A DNA stretch of 64,000 nucleotides from CAYPPG01 sp964412555. GTDB taxonomy: Bacteria > Hinthialibacterota > Hinthialibacteria > Hinthialibacterales > Hinthialibacteraceae. Numbering within the stretch: the first letter of the stretch is position 1; every line of letters starts with the position of its first letter. Position numbers and translations under genes: made by a program. This document shows, piece after piece, positions 9,235 through 18,612 of the stretch. Below the pieces are notes generated by a model, which worked only from the letters and a program-made list of their open reading frames with translations, did not search any database and was not told the DNA's origin. Location of the stretch: the NCBI GenBank assembly GCA_964412555.1, contig CAYPPG010000001.1, forward strand, positions 62,001 to 126,000, read 5' to 3'.

Positions 9235-12200
9235 TCATTTTTTAGCATAACACAAAACATTTCCATCTTCTGTCGAGAGATACAATCGGTCAGCTGCGGC
9301 GATCATTCCATCAAAAACCGGAGGCGAATCTAATTCATATTCGGCGAGAGTTTTTCCCGATGCTGCAGAAACGGCTCGCAATTTCCCGCCTTTTCGCCCC
9401 TCGAATGCCACCAACGGATCATCTTCATCCAGCACATCGGGCGGACCGGCAATAAACAGCGTTTGATCGGTGAGTGTCATTGCACGTACCCGAATCGGAA
9501 CCCATTCCGCCCACTTTGGCGGCTTCGTTCGAGTGAAACCCGTTCCTTTGTCTTTATCGACGGCGATCATATCGAGTTTGTGGCCGATAGCCGGATTGAC
9601 CTCGGGAAGCCATTCGACCGGCTTGGAGCTTTCTTTTCCATCATATAGGTTCGGCTTGTTTTCATTGTCATCGGCAAAAAGCAAATAGCCGTCCGTACCG
9701 GGGAAATACATCGGGCTGTGCCGGTTCCGGCGTGTATAACATTTTACCCCATATGTCGTAGATTTATTGAATACCAGCAATTGCCCCGTTTTCGGCGCTT
9801 GATTCGCGATATAAAAACCGGGCCACCGTTCGGTATACATCCAGAATGTGCGATTCCACCATGTATCGTCGAGAAAACCCGCCGTCGAGAAAATATGCCG
9901 CCCCATCTTGCGATCCCCCATCTCCGTAAGACGGGGAGCTTCGATCTCACGCAATTCACTGTCAAGCATAGTTTGCTGCATATACAAATAGGTTCCGTCG
10001 GTAACGAGGACATCCGATTTTGTTCCTTCCATATCGAACGGCCGCCCCACATCATGCACAGGATCGGGATACGGACCTTCAAGTTGAGTTTCATAGAGTT
10101 GTTTTCCGGAAATCGGTTCCAATCCGTAAATAAAAATGCCCTGGTCAAGATAAGAAGATCGTCCGGCGGCAAAATAGGCAACATCGTCTTTGATTAGTAC
10201 ACTGCCATGGACCGGCCAAGCCGATTCAAGCTGATCGAACGCAACAATCCGGCGATCTTCTGGCGCCGCTTGAAAACACCAAACGAGTTCCCCATCCAAT
10301 GCACGAAGACAATACACATATCCATCGGCAGCCCCAAATAAGATATACCCTTTATAATATGTCGGAGGAGAATCGATGCGCCCCCCGGCCGTGAAATCCC
10401 AGAGGACGTTCCCGTTTTCATGATTCAGCGCATAGAGCCTGTGCGCATCGATGGAGGCCACATATAATTTTCCATCGGCAACCACCGGTTGTGTCATTTC
10501 CCCGCCGATAGCGGTTTCCCATTGATTTGTTATCTTCGAAGAAATAGAGAACGTGGTGGATCCACTGCGTTTTGCATTCCGCCTGAATGTCGGCCAATCG
10601 TTGGCATTCGCAGTTTGATCCCTTGAAACCGATTGAAATGCCGGTCCTTTCACCAAACGCTGTTTCTCTTTTTCTTCTTTCGGTTGTAGTTCGGGGACAA
10701 GGGCGTTAAATCCGTTTAACTTCACTCCGGTATAACAAAAGCATTGATGAGGTGGCATATACAAAATCCCGTTGGCGGGCATAAATCCATACCGGCAGGC
10801 CGCCCGCAGCCAATCGTGCCGCATATGATCGTCGGATTCCAAACTGATAAACTCGACACCTCGTTTGGGCCATAGGAGATAATTCTCTGTCGCTTTGCTG
10901 CGGTAACAGCGGTAATGATGCCCTGGGCTGATCAAGTTATGCACTTCGATCGTTTTTTGAACCTCGCCGGTCAAAGGATCACGCCCTTTCCGGTCACCGC
11001 CCGCCCAGATTAATTTCCCCGCATAAAACAGGTCGGGCGGATTGGCGACTCCCGGCCCTTTCGCGCGAGGACCGGTCCATAAGGATTTCCCACTTTCAGA
11101 TGAAAAAGCCTCCAAATGTTTCGGACCGGCAAACAGGATAACGTCCTGAAGGGCAATAAGTGTCGAGGGAGAACTCCACACACTTGCTTTTTTCACTTCA
11201 TGCGGTGCACGCCACAATTCTTTTCCGCTGTTGCGGTTTAAACAAACCAAATCCTGGTAATCGTGAAAAATAATTCGCTCGCCGCTTGCCGCTAGAGAGA
11301 GCGGGAGAATTTGTTCTGCCTGCGTTTGCCAGAGAAGGTCTCCGGTTTCAGAATCAACGGCAAGGATTTTTTCCGGAGCCGCTTCTCCTGTTCGCCTTTT
11401 TTCCGCATCGCTACCCAGTTCCCGAATACATAGATACAAGGTGTTGCCAGTGAAGATGATTTCATCGGTGCCTTGCGTACTGTCATATTCACGGATCACG
11501 TTTCCGGTTGCGGCATCGAGTGTGGTAACCGGTTTGTCATAGCCCAAAGTGACAAAGAGACGATTTTGATTCCGATCGGCCACCAACCGGCGGGATAGGG
11601 TTAAGGGAAAACGCAGCCGTTGCCCGCGGATTCCTGTCCAATCTTTTCCTTCCAATTCCTCCCGTTTCCATTCCCGCCATCCCCATTCCGGCATCGGGAT
11701 TTTCCACAATTGCACACCATTGAAAGCATCACGCGCGACAAGTGCCCACTGGGACGGAAGCCTCTTATCGGTGATGCCGGGAAGCCCCTCATCGAGAATT
11801 GTAAACAGTCTGCCATTGGCGGAGACACAAGCGCTGATGCTGGAGTCGATCTCATGACTTCGGCAGTACAGAGGATTCGACACCCATTGCAAATGTTTCG
11901 GCGGTCCTACTCGTTTGTCCTTGGCTACTGCATTTCCGGAGGCGTCGTGAAGATAGTGTGTCCACTCGTCGATCTCTTCAGGCCACGGTTTGATACTTTT
12001 TTTCCATTTCCCGTTTTCCTGGATATAAGCCACTCCTCCCGGCGACAGAACTCGCATGACTTCCTTCATGGAAATATTTCCAAGGTTTTCCGCAATCAGT
12101 AAATTGACGAGATTGTCCGTATACGGCAACGTATCGCTCCGCAAATGATCCACAGACACCTCTCCATAGAATCCCAATGATTGAATGTGTTTTCTGCCGG

Positions 12201-12465
12201 TCTCAACATTCTCCGGATTCGTGTCCAAACCGTGAATCAAATAGCGGTCATTGACATGCAGAGCCGCCGTCAACTTTCCATCTCCACATCCGAGATGGAC
12301 AACCAAACCTCCTTGAATCCCGGTCTTTTCAAGTATGGTTTGTGCCATCCTTTCATGCCTTGCAATCTCATCGCTTGTGTTACCGATGGTGCAAAACAGG
12401 AAAAGTAATGAAAGAGATATGATGAACATTTTGTGATTTTGTGTTAAAAAAGTAGAGTGAAACAT
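9235..12465 (-). CDS. Exported fusion of a SAM-methyltransferase-like domain and a PQQ-type beta-propeller
   Basis: About 1,076 residues. Start chosen at ATG 12465, preceded by GGGAGG; an in-frame ATG at 12501 lacks this. The hydrophobic segment MFIISLSLLFLFCTIG acts as a signal peptide. Residues about 45-165 form a class I methyltransferase fold with motif I VVHLGCGDGKL, LDTNPENVETG, and the post-motif RVLSPGGVAYIQ. The rest is a PQQ/WD-like propeller with repeated units such as GNVLWDFTAGGRIDSPPTYY and ENGNVLWDF. Fusions of this kind occur in planctomycete-like genomes. A SAM-dependent reaction outside the cytoplasm would be odd, so the fold may bind another ligand. Confidence 0.85.
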   Translation of the reverse strand: MFHSTFLTQNHKMFIISLSLLFLFCTIGNTSDEIARHERMAQTILEKTGIQGGLVVHLGCGDGKLTAALHVNDRYLIHGLDTNPENVETGRKHIQSLGFYGEVSVDHLRSDTLPYTDNLVNLLIAENLGNISMKEVMRVLSPGGVAYIQENGKWKKSIKPWPEEIDEWTHYLHDASGNAVAKDKRVGPPKHLQWVSNPLYCRSHEIDSSISACVSANGRLFTILDEGLPGITDKRLPSQWALVARDAFNGVQLWKIPMPEWGWREWKREELEGKDWTGIRGQRLRFPLTLSRRLVADRNQNRLFVTLGYDKPVTTLDAATGNVIREYDSTQGTDEIIFTGNTLYLCIRELGSDAEKRRTGEAAPEKILAVDSETGDLLWQTQAEQILPLSLAASGERIIFHDYQDLVCLNRNSGKELWRAPHEVKKASVWSSPSTLIALQDVILFAGPKHLEAFSSESGKSLWTGPRAKGPGVANPPDLFYAGKLIWAGGDRKGRDPLTGEVQKTIEVHNLISPGHHYRCYRSKATENYLLWPKRGVEFISLESDDHMRHDWLRAACRYGFMPANGILYMPPHQCFCYTGVKLNGFNALVPELQPKEEKEKQRLVKGPAFQSVSRDQTANANDWPTFRRNAKRSGSTTFSISSKITNQWETAIGGEMTQPVVADGKLYVASIDAHRLYALNHENGNVLWDFTAGGRIDSPPTYYKGYILFGAADGYVYCLRALDGELVWCFQAAPEDRRIVAFDQLESAWPVHGSVLIKDDVAYFAAGRSSYLDQGIFIYGLEPISGKQLYETQLEGPYPDPVHDVGRPFDMEGTKSDVLVTDGTYLYMQQTMLDSELREIEAPRLTEMGDRKMGRHIFSTAGFLDDTWWNRTFWMYTERWPGFYIANQAPKTGQLLVFNKSTTYGVKCYTRRNRHSPMYFPGTDGYLLFADDNENKPNLYDGKESSKPVEWLPEVNPAIGHKLDMIAVDKDKGTGFTRTKPPKWAEWVPIRVRAMTLTDQTLFIAGPPDVLDEDDPLVAFEGRKGGKLRAVSAASGKTLAEYELDSPPVFDGMIAAADRLYLSTEDGNVLCYAKK

Positions 12466-12657
12466 AAGAACCTCCCAAAAAAATAGAATCAGAAATCTCA
12501 CGATAATGATTCGTTTATTGATTCTACGTCAAACGCATATTTACTTCAAACGCGACACAAGAAAGAGTACCACATTTACTATTGAGAATAAATGTATCTC
12601 GGGAGGAGAGTCTGCATTCTGAATCGGATGAGGATATCTCGATGATCTACGCGCAGT

Positions 12658-12679
12658 GCCGCCGAGACGGCGGCGTTAC
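12658..12679. repeat. Hairpin repeat family E
   Basis: GCCGCCGAGACGGCGGCG forms a strong stem and is followed by TTAC. Related copies are at 18591-18612 and 28248-28270. This copy ends two bases before the stop codon of the symporter gene on the minus strand. The remaining 12466-12657 gap shows no gene. Confidence 0.8.
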
Positions 12680-12681
12680 AT

Positions 12682-14445
12682 TCACCCCGTGAAATAAAGA
12701 TACGCTGCCAAGATCGCCAACATCACACAAACCGATGCCGTCACATCCCGCCAATCCCAGCTGCTGCGCGATTCCCGCCGATGCTCATCGGTAATCGTTT
12801 CATACGTCAAGCCACTGAGTTTTTCCTCCACCGGTGCGAAGGTCATCTTGCTGACGACGATCATGACAATCACGCAAACGATGGTTATAAGCAGGCTGTA
12901 ATATTGGAAATACATATTGTTGACCACCCATAAGAAAGAACCTTCCGTATATCCGTTCTCGAAACCGGTCAATTCCAAAGCCACCGGTGTATCGATCGCC
13001 AACCGAAACACACCCAGGATGAATCCTACAATCAAAGTCGCCAGACACCCTGCGCTATTGGCTCGTTTCATAAAAATTCCTAGGAAAAACACCACGAAGA
13101 TCGGCGGCGCCAAATAGCCTTGCACCCCTTGAAGATAATCATACAATCCCCGCGCCCCCTGAATGACGGGAACCCATAACAATCCGATGATCACCATGAC
13201 GGTCGTCGCGACTCGCCCGATCCAAACGAGCTGATGTTGTGTTGCAGTCGGATGGAATTTCGAATAAAAGTCCATGGTGAACAAGGTTGACGACGCGTTG
13301 AATACCCCCGCCAGAGAACTCATCAATGCCGCCAGCAATCCGGCAACCACAATCCCGCGCACTCCCACCGGCAAAGCGTATTTCACGAGCAACGGAAACG
13401 CCGCCTGGCATTTCTCGGAATCGAGTTCCCCCGCCGTATGAAGAGCATTGTAAAGCACCTCTGATTTACCGCTCTCCGCCAACGCGAAACAGATGATCCC
13501 CGGTATGATAAAAATAAATACCGGTAACAATTTTAAAAATGCCGCACAAATGCTGCCCCGCCGAGCCTGCTGTTCATTCGGAGCACCCAAAGCACGCTGC
13601 ACGATATACTGGTCCGTGCACCAATACCACAACCCAATGATCGGCGCACAAAACAGCATTCCCAGCCAGGGATAATTACCATTGAAATACCACGCAATCC
13701 GCCCTTCTTCTTTCACCGGCGCCCATGTGCCTTCCATTCCATCCGGAACAAGGGGTTTCCAGAGGTTGAACATATCGGAACCGGCAATTTCACGCAGTTC
13801 TCCCCATCCTCCCAATGCTTTCAACCCAAAGATCGTAACCAACAACGAACCGAAAACGAGAATAACGGTCTGAAGCGCCTCCGTATAAGCGACAGCGCGC
13901 AAACCGCCGAGAATCGTATAAATTCCCGTCAGGATGATGACCAAAAAAGATCCAATCCAGAAACTGTCCAGCACCATAAATCCCACATCGAATCGAAGCC
14001 CCGGCAACAGCGTCCGGAAGACAATCCCGCCGGCAAAAATCCCCACTGCGATTTTCGTCAAAACATACGCAACCAACGAAATGATAGATAGAATCCAGCG
14101 CGACGTTTCATTGAAACGTTTCTCCAAAAACTCAGGCATGGTAAAGACTTTTGAGCGGGAATAAAACGGAACGAATACCCACCCCAGCACCAATAGGCAC
14201 CAGGCGTGCAGCTCATAATGCGCCATCGCGACACCATCCGTACAACCGGAACCCGCCAATCCCACAAGATGCTCCGAACCGATGTTGGATGCAAAAATCG
14301 ACGCCCCAACAATAAACCAACCAAGGTTACGCCCCGCCAGAAAATAATCATCCGCCGTGTCTTTTCCCTTTAAAATAACCCACCATGCAATACCAAAGAG
14401 GATTGCAAAATATCCAAGTATCATCAACCAATCGAGAAATTCCAT
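12682..14445 (-). CDS. Sodium:solute symporter (SSS/SLC5 family)
   Basis: 587 residues with about 13-14 predicted membrane helices, the length expected for SLC5-type transporters. Family landmarks include the early DDYFLAGRNLGWFIVGASIF segment, ASNIGSEHLVGLAGSG, and GLRAVAYTEALQTVILVFGS. It would import a sugar, polyol or organic acid with sodium. The substrate is not indicated. It stands alone between the methyltransferase-propeller gene and the divergent bacilliredoxin gene. A second, only distantly similar SSS symporter is at 42493-44154. Confidence 0.92.
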   Translation of the reverse strand: MEFLDWLMILGYFAILFGIAWWVILKGKDTADDYFLAGRNLGWFIVGASIFASNIGSEHLVGLAGSGCTDGVAMAHYELHAWCLLVLGWVFVPFYSRSKVFTMPEFLEKRFNETSRWILSIISLVAYVLTKIAVGIFAGGIVFRTLLPGLRFDVGFMVLDSFWIGSFLVIILTGIYTILGGLRAVAYTEALQTVILVFGSLLVTIFGLKALGGWGELREIAGSDMFNLWKPLVPDGMEGTWAPVKEEGRIAWYFNGNYPWLGMLFCAPIIGLWYWCTDQYIVQRALGAPNEQQARRGSICAAFLKLLPVFIFIIPGIICFALAESGKSEVLYNALHTAGELDSEKCQAAFPLLVKYALPVGVRGIVVAGLLAALMSSLAGVFNASSTLFTMDFYSKFHPTATQHQLVWIGRVATTVMVIIGLLWVPVIQGARGLYDYLQGVQGYLAPPIFVVFFLGIFMKRANSAGCLATLIVGFILGVFRLAIDTPVALELTGFENGYTEGSFLWVVNNMYFQYYSLLITIVCVIVMIVVSKMTFAPVEEKLSGLTYETITDEHRRESRSSWDWRDVTASVCVMLAILAAYLYFTG

Positions 14446-14550
14446 CGTACGTGCCTTTCCATGAATGATGTAAAATCTGATTTCTAAATTTCAAGACTCA
14501 CTTGAAATGACTTGAAAGCAAGAAGAATGTAACATGAATCGGGAATAATT

Positions 14551-14663
14551 TGTAGCGCCGGCATCCTGCCATCTACGTAAGAACTACCCATCCAGCAGCG
14601 TTATATATTATTACATTCTCCCTCTTTAAAAAATACCGGCGCGCGGCCATCCCTGCCCGCATA
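14551..14663. repeat. Two degenerate copies of hairpin repeat family B in a 360-base gap
   Basis: Within the gene-free stretch 14446-14805, GTAGCGCCGGCATCCTGCC (about 14552-14570) and a second element at 14637-14663 (reverse complement begins ATGCGGGCAGGGATGGCCG) resemble family B. Apart from these and a possible promoter I see nothing else in this gap. Confidence 0.55.
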
Positions 14664-14730
14664 TTTCAACATGTGCATATCCATTACTTCTCTTTGCCTG
14701 TTCCCCTATATTCAAATCAAAAATCTTTAC

Positions 14731-14758
14731 TTGATAAAGTTGACCAAATCAGTAATAT
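14731..14758 (+). promoter_or_regulatory. Possible sigma-70-type promoter of the bacilliredoxin gene
   Basis: TTGATA at 14731-14736 and TAATAT at 14753-14758 are separated by 16 bases and lie about 47 bases upstream of the start codon. The match is only moderate. Confidence 0.4.
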
Positions 14759-14805
14759 TTATTTTGCAAACAGTAAACTTTATAAACCTTGAATAGGAGA
14801 GAACA

Positions 14806-15318
14806 ATGCAGCCATATTATGATCCGGAAGCTGTCCGTCCCATGTGGGAAGAACTCGTACACGTCGGATTCCGTTCCTTGACCAAACCGGAGGAGGTCGA
14901 CCAGGCGATACAAAATTCCCCGGGAACCACACTTGTCGTCATCAATTCCGTCTGCGGGTGCGCTGCCGGAAGTGCAAGACCGGGCGTCATGCAGGCGCTT
15001 CAGAATAATGTAATTCCTGATCAACTAGTTACTGTCTTTGCCGGCATGGACCGTGAAGCGGTCGGTCGGGCACGGGAACACATGAGCGATATCCCCCCTT
15101 CATCTCCCTGCTTCGCATTATTCAAAGAGGGAAAGCCGATCTACGTCATGCCGCGGCAGGAAATCGAAATGATGGATCACAACATGGTCGCCCAAACCTT
15201 GAAAACGGTTTTCGATCAACACTGTTCCGCCCAGGGTCCCTCCATCCCGCCGGAAGAATTCGCCAAAGTCAATCCAGTCGAACAATGCGGTTCTACCATC
15301 CCGGTCTACGGTGGCTAA
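14806..15318 (+). CDS. BrxA/BrxB-family bacilliredoxin
   Basis: 170 residues, slightly longer than the usual 145. The active-site CGC motif (residues 50-52, in VVINSVCGCAAGSARPG) and the N-terminal MQPYYDPEAVRPMWEEL mark the YphP/YqiW family, which removes bacillithiol from mixed disulfides on cytoplasmic proteins. The start follows an AGGAGAG ribosome site. The C-terminal 25 residues beyond the usual end include an extra cysteine (VEQCGSTIPV). A YpdA-type bacillithiol disulfide reductase at 30301-31275 would regenerate bacillithiol, so both redox partners are in this window. No bsh biosynthesis genes are visible. Confidence 0.92.
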   Translation: MQPYYDPEAVRPMWEELVHVGFRSLTKPEEVDQAIQNSPGTTLVVINSVCGCAAGSARPGVMQALQNNVIPDQLVTVFAGMDREAVGRAREHMSDIPPSSPCFALFKEGKPIYVMPRQEIEMMDHNMVAQTLKTVFDQHCSAQGPSIPPEEFAKVNPVEQCGSTIPVYGG

Positions 15319-15342
15319 GGTAACCACTCTCGCTTTATTACT

Positions 15343-15529
15343 GGGTGCCAAGGACAAGCGAAGTATGCCCTTGCCTTTCTACTGGGTACTGAGGGTAGGG
15401 GCGATTCGCGAATCGCCCCTACAGATTCACGCTCCAAAGCACGGGCAGACCTGACATCTTGCCCGTGGTACCCGTAACACCGCCATCCCGGCAGCATGTT
15501 TGGAAATGCGGGCAGGATGCCCGCGCTCC
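15343..15529. repeat. Composite of hairpin repeats D, A, D and B
   Basis: The 320-base gap 15319-15638 is almost filled by repeats. A degenerate family D half is at about 15343-15386. A perfect 28-bp palindrome of family A is at 15395-15422. A family D half (GGGCAGACCTGACATCTTGC) is at about 15441-15473. A family B copy (ATGCGGGCAGGATGCCCGCG) is at 15506-15529. No gene is seen. Confidence 0.85.
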
Positions 15530-15638
15530 AAGCAGTTCGTAAAATCATTGTAAAAAGAACAATCCGCTTATGACAACGGCGGCTGGTATCCGTATAATAG
15601 GAAGAAGAAAGACAAATTCTCATAAAGGAGAAATCTCG

Positions 15639-17294
15639 ATGCGATTCTTTATTCCGATCTTTATCATGTCTTTTTCGTTCCTCCTTCCTACCGCCGGCAC
15701 GCCGGATTCCGAACCGACCACCTTTGATTTGGATAGTAAAGCTGTTCAGGTTTCCATGTTCAAAAACGGCATCGGTCTGGTGCGGGCGCAAGTGCAATTA
15801 CCGAAAGATAGTGGTATCCTGCACATCCGCCCTCTACCGAATGCGCAGTTGGGGAGCGTTTGGTTTCAGTGGCCGAAGAATGTCGGGTTGACCGATATCA
15901 AGGCGACACAGGCGCAAACGAAAAAAATCGTCGCGGCCCAAAACATCGCGGAAGTGCTGGAAGCGAACATCAAGCGTGGAGTATTGGATCTCAAAATCCG
16001 GGAGCAATGGCAGCGGGCAGAAATCATCGATATCCCAAAGCGGCACGATTCCCCGATCATCCCTATGCAGCCTAAAAATATTATTCCACCTCCAAAACCA
16101 CCGGAACGTGGCGAACTACTCATTCTCAAAAACAATATGGGCACGCAAGCTATTCCTATCAGCTGGGTGCAGGAAATCCGTTTTCCCGATGACGATCCTT
16201 TTTATACCATTGTGCGCCATACCCAGGAAAATCAGATCGAATGCCACTATACAGCCTCAAATCAAGATCGTTCCTCCGATTCCAATCCGATTTTGATTAT
16301 TTCCTATCTGGCAAAGGGGATTGCCTGGTCTCCCAGTTATACGATTGATATCACGAAGGATAAGAAGGCTCTTCTATTCGCCAAAGCAGTTATCGTCAAT
16401 GACCTCGTCGCGTTGGAAAATTCCCATACGGAATTGATCGCCGGTTTTCCGCACATCGAACATGAAAACATCCCATCGGCGTTCTCTCTTACAAATCTCC
16501 AACAACTCCTCGACCAAATTCGAGGCCAAAGAGGAAGGGAGCGTCCGGAACGGGATATGCTAAGCCAGCGGATGATGCTCTCCAATACCGCCATGGCCTA
16601 TGAACCATCGATGCCCGACATCCCGGTAAGCGGGGAAAGCACGGAAGACCTCTATTTCTATCAACTACCGAATGTGACCTTGAAAAAAGGCGAACGGGGA
16701 TACTATCCTTTATTTTCCTCGGAAATTCCGTATGAACATCTCTACACCTGGGACATTCCGGATACCGTGGATGCCGGCAGCCGCTACCGGCAGGAACGGC
16801 TGGAAGAGCAGCAAGTGGTTTGGCACTCGCTAAAACTAACCAATACGACGGAATATCCATGGACCACGGCTCCCGCCATGACCACGAAGGACAACCGAAT
16901 TCTGGGGCAGGACACCATTCAATACACGCCGCCGCAAGCCTCGTCCGAACTGAAGATCACCCAGGCGCTGTCGATCAAGGCGGAACAGAAAGAAAATGAA
17001 ATCGAGCGCAGACGAAACGCGGCTACCTTTTATCACGATTCATTCGACCTCGTGAAAGTGCAGGGAGAACTCGCCCTTTCAAATTTCAAAAAAGAACCGG
17101 TCACCGTCAAAATCACGAAAACCGTCAGTGGTGAAGTACTCGAAACGGACAGCGATCCGAACATCAACAAACTGGCCACCGGCCTCCGCTTGGTCAACCC
17201 CCGCTCCGAACTCACCTGGAACATCCAAGTCAAACCCGGCAAAGACAATGCGGTAAAACTGACATATATTTATGAAGTGTATGTCAGAAATTGA
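15639..17294 (+). CDS. Exported DUF4139-like protein
   Basis: 551 residues. Start at ATG 15639 after AAAGGAG; a longer in-frame reading begins near the repeats. A signal peptide (MRFFIPIFIMSFSFLLPTAG) leads into an N-terminal beta domain (VSMFKNGIGLVRAQVQLPKD). A DUF4139-type C-terminal domain follows, with the hallmark ISYLAKGIAWSPSYTIDIT and later WHSLKLTNTTEYPWTTAPAM and PRSELTWNIQVKPG. Members of this group are envelope proteins of unclear function. It appears to be a single-gene unit, and its stop codon abuts a block of family F repeats. Confidence 0.8.
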   Translation: MRFFIPIFIMSFSFLLPTAGTPDSEPTTFDLDSKAVQVSMFKNGIGLVRAQVQLPKDSGILHIRPLPNAQLGSVWFQWPKNVGLTDIKATQAQTKKIVAAQNIAEVLEANIKRGVLDLKIREQWQRAEIIDIPKRHDSPIIPMQPKNIIPPPKPPERGELLILKNNMGTQAIPISWVQEIRFPDDDPFYTIVRHTQENQIECHYTASNQDRSSDSNPILIISYLAKGIAWSPSYTIDITKDKKALLFAKAVIVNDLVALENSHTELIAGFPHIEHENIPSAFSLTNLQQLLDQIRGQRGRERPERDMLSQRMMLSNTAMAYEPSMPDIPVSGESTEDLYFYQLPNVTLKKGERGYYPLFSSEIPYEHLYTWDIPDTVDAGSRYRQERLEEQQVVWHSLKLTNTTEYPWTTAPAMTTKDNRILGQDTIQYTPPQASSELKITQALSIKAEQKENEIERRRNAATFYHDSFDLVKVQGELALSNFKKEPVTVKITKTVSGEVLETDSDPNINKLATGLRLVNPRSELTWNIQVKPGKDNAVKLTYIYEVYVRN

Positions 17295-17391
17295 CACCTT
17301 CACCCTGAAGGGGTGAAACATGATAGCCCAGGGCAACGCCCTGGTAGTAGATGATCTTTGATGTATACCCAGCCCTGAAAGGGCGAAAGAA
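17295..17391. repeat. Three-hairpin repeat, family F
   Basis: Three short stems follow each other: TTCACCCTGAAGGGGTGAAA, CCCAGGGCAACGCCCTGG and GCCCTGAAAGGGC. They separate the convergent DUF4139 and mutY genes and could act as a terminator for both. Only one copy is present here. Confidence 0.7.
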
Positions 17392-17399
17392 ATTCTGGT

Positions 17400-18506
17400 T
17401 TATAACAAATGCAAGAACTTCAAATCCGCCGCCGGCATTGCATATCGTTCGAATTGTGATCGCGGTACCCATTTCAATTCGGTATGATAATGCTTCTGCG
17501 GTTTGCCGGCGATGTGTTCACATCGATACACATGCAGCGTAATTGAAAAATGGGAATAGGCGTGATTGACGGAGATCACATTATCCCCTACTTCAATGTC
17601 TATTTCCAATTCTTCCTGTAATTCCCGCTTCAGAGCATCTTCATGCGTTTCCCCATTTTCGACTTTACCGCCGGGGAATTCCCACAATCCGCCCAGCATA
17701 CTTTTGGGTGGCCGTTTCCCGAGTAAATACCGCCCGTTCTTACGAATCGCCGCAGCGACAATATGGTGATGAGGAACCGCTTTTCGCTGTCGGCGAATGG
17801 GCAGTGTTTTTTGAACATCCTGTGCAAATGCTTTACAAACCGCTTTGACCGGGCATTGGGGGCAGTCGGGATTTCTGGGTATACAGATACGTGCGCCCAA
17901 CTCCATCAACGCTTGGTTGAAATCGCCTGGTCTTTCTCTCGGTACCAATAATTCTGCCAATTCCCATAACTGCTGAATGACCGGCCCCTCATCGATGCAT
18001 TCTTCGATTCGGAAAAGTCGGGAAAATACTCGTTTGACATTTCCATCCAGAACAGGTGTTTGTTCTCCGAACGCAATACTGGCAATCGCGCCGGCGGTAT
18101 AGCGGCCAATTCCTGGTATTGCAGAAAGTTCACGGCTCGCTTTCGGAAACTGACCACCATATTCCTTGACAATCACCTTGGCAGCTAGATGCAAATTGCG
18201 CGCGCGGCTGTAATATCCCAATCCTTCCCACAGTTTCAGCACACGGTCTTCCTTGGCTTGCGCCAGCGACTCAATCGTGGGGAACTCTGTCATAAACCGT
18301 TCAAAATAGGGAATGGCCGTCTCCACCCGTGTTTGCTGCAGCATGATTTCCGACAACCACACGGGATAGGGATCACGGCTGCGCCGCCACGGTAGATCGC
18401 GCGCATGCTTTGTGAACCAACGCAGCATGGCTCTGCGTATTTTCGTTTTTTTCTCATGGATCTGTCTGAACCAATAAATCTCGCGATTTGATTTGTTATC
18501 ATTCAT
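17400..18506 (-). CDS. mutY: A/G-specific adenine glycosylase MutY
   Basis: 368 residues. It removes adenine mispaired with 8-oxoguanine. The helix-hairpin-helix and catalytic region LSAIPGIGRYTAGAIA is followed by VLDGNVKRV with the catalytic Asp. The 4Fe-4S ligands CX6CX2CX5C are in CIPRNPDCPQCPVKAVC. A C-terminal Nudix-like 8-oxoG recognition domain contains GGKVENGETHEDALKREL. Start set at ATG 18506; the longer in-frame reading to 18587 is translated from hairpin repeat C and is rejected. The ribosome site is weak. The gene stands alone. Confidence 0.96.
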   Translation of the reverse strand: MNDNKSNREIYWFRQIHEKKTKIRRAMLRWFTKHARDLPWRRSRDPYPVWLSEIMLQQTRVETAIPYFERFMTEFPTIESLAQAKEDRVLKLWEGLGYYSRARNLHLAAKVIVKEYGGQFPKASRELSAIPGIGRYTAGAIASIAFGEQTPVLDGNVKRVFSRLFRIEECIDEGPVIQQLWELAELLVPRERPGDFNQALMELGARICIPRNPDCPQCPVKAVCKAFAQDVQKTLPIRRQRKAVPHHHIVAAAIRKNGRYLLGKRPPKSMLGGLWEFPGGKVENGETHEDALKRELQEELEIDIEVGDNVISVNHAYSHFSITLHVYRCEHIAGKPQKHYHTELKWVPRSQFERYAMPAADLKFLHLL

Positions 18507-18528
18507 ACTGGTAAATTTCGTATAAATA

Positions 18529-18612
18529 TTGTGGTGCAGACCTCTGGTCTGCACAGGTATTTTGCAGACCAGAGGTCTGCACCACAAAATGCCTCCGGGA
18601 CGGCGGCGTTAC
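18529..18612. repeat. Long inverted repeat family C followed by family E
   Basis: 18529-18587 is a perfect inverted repeat with 24-base arms (TTGTGGTGCAGACCTCTGGT plus CTGC) and an 11-base loop. Each arm is itself a hairpin. It is followed by a family E element at 18591-18612, whose TTA at 18609-18611 is the stop codon of the beta-helix gene. Confidence 0.92.

Noticed and set aside
18507..18587. N-terminal extension of mutY by 27 codons
   Set aside because: It is translated entirely from the family C inverted repeat and its edge; MutY proteins do not have it.
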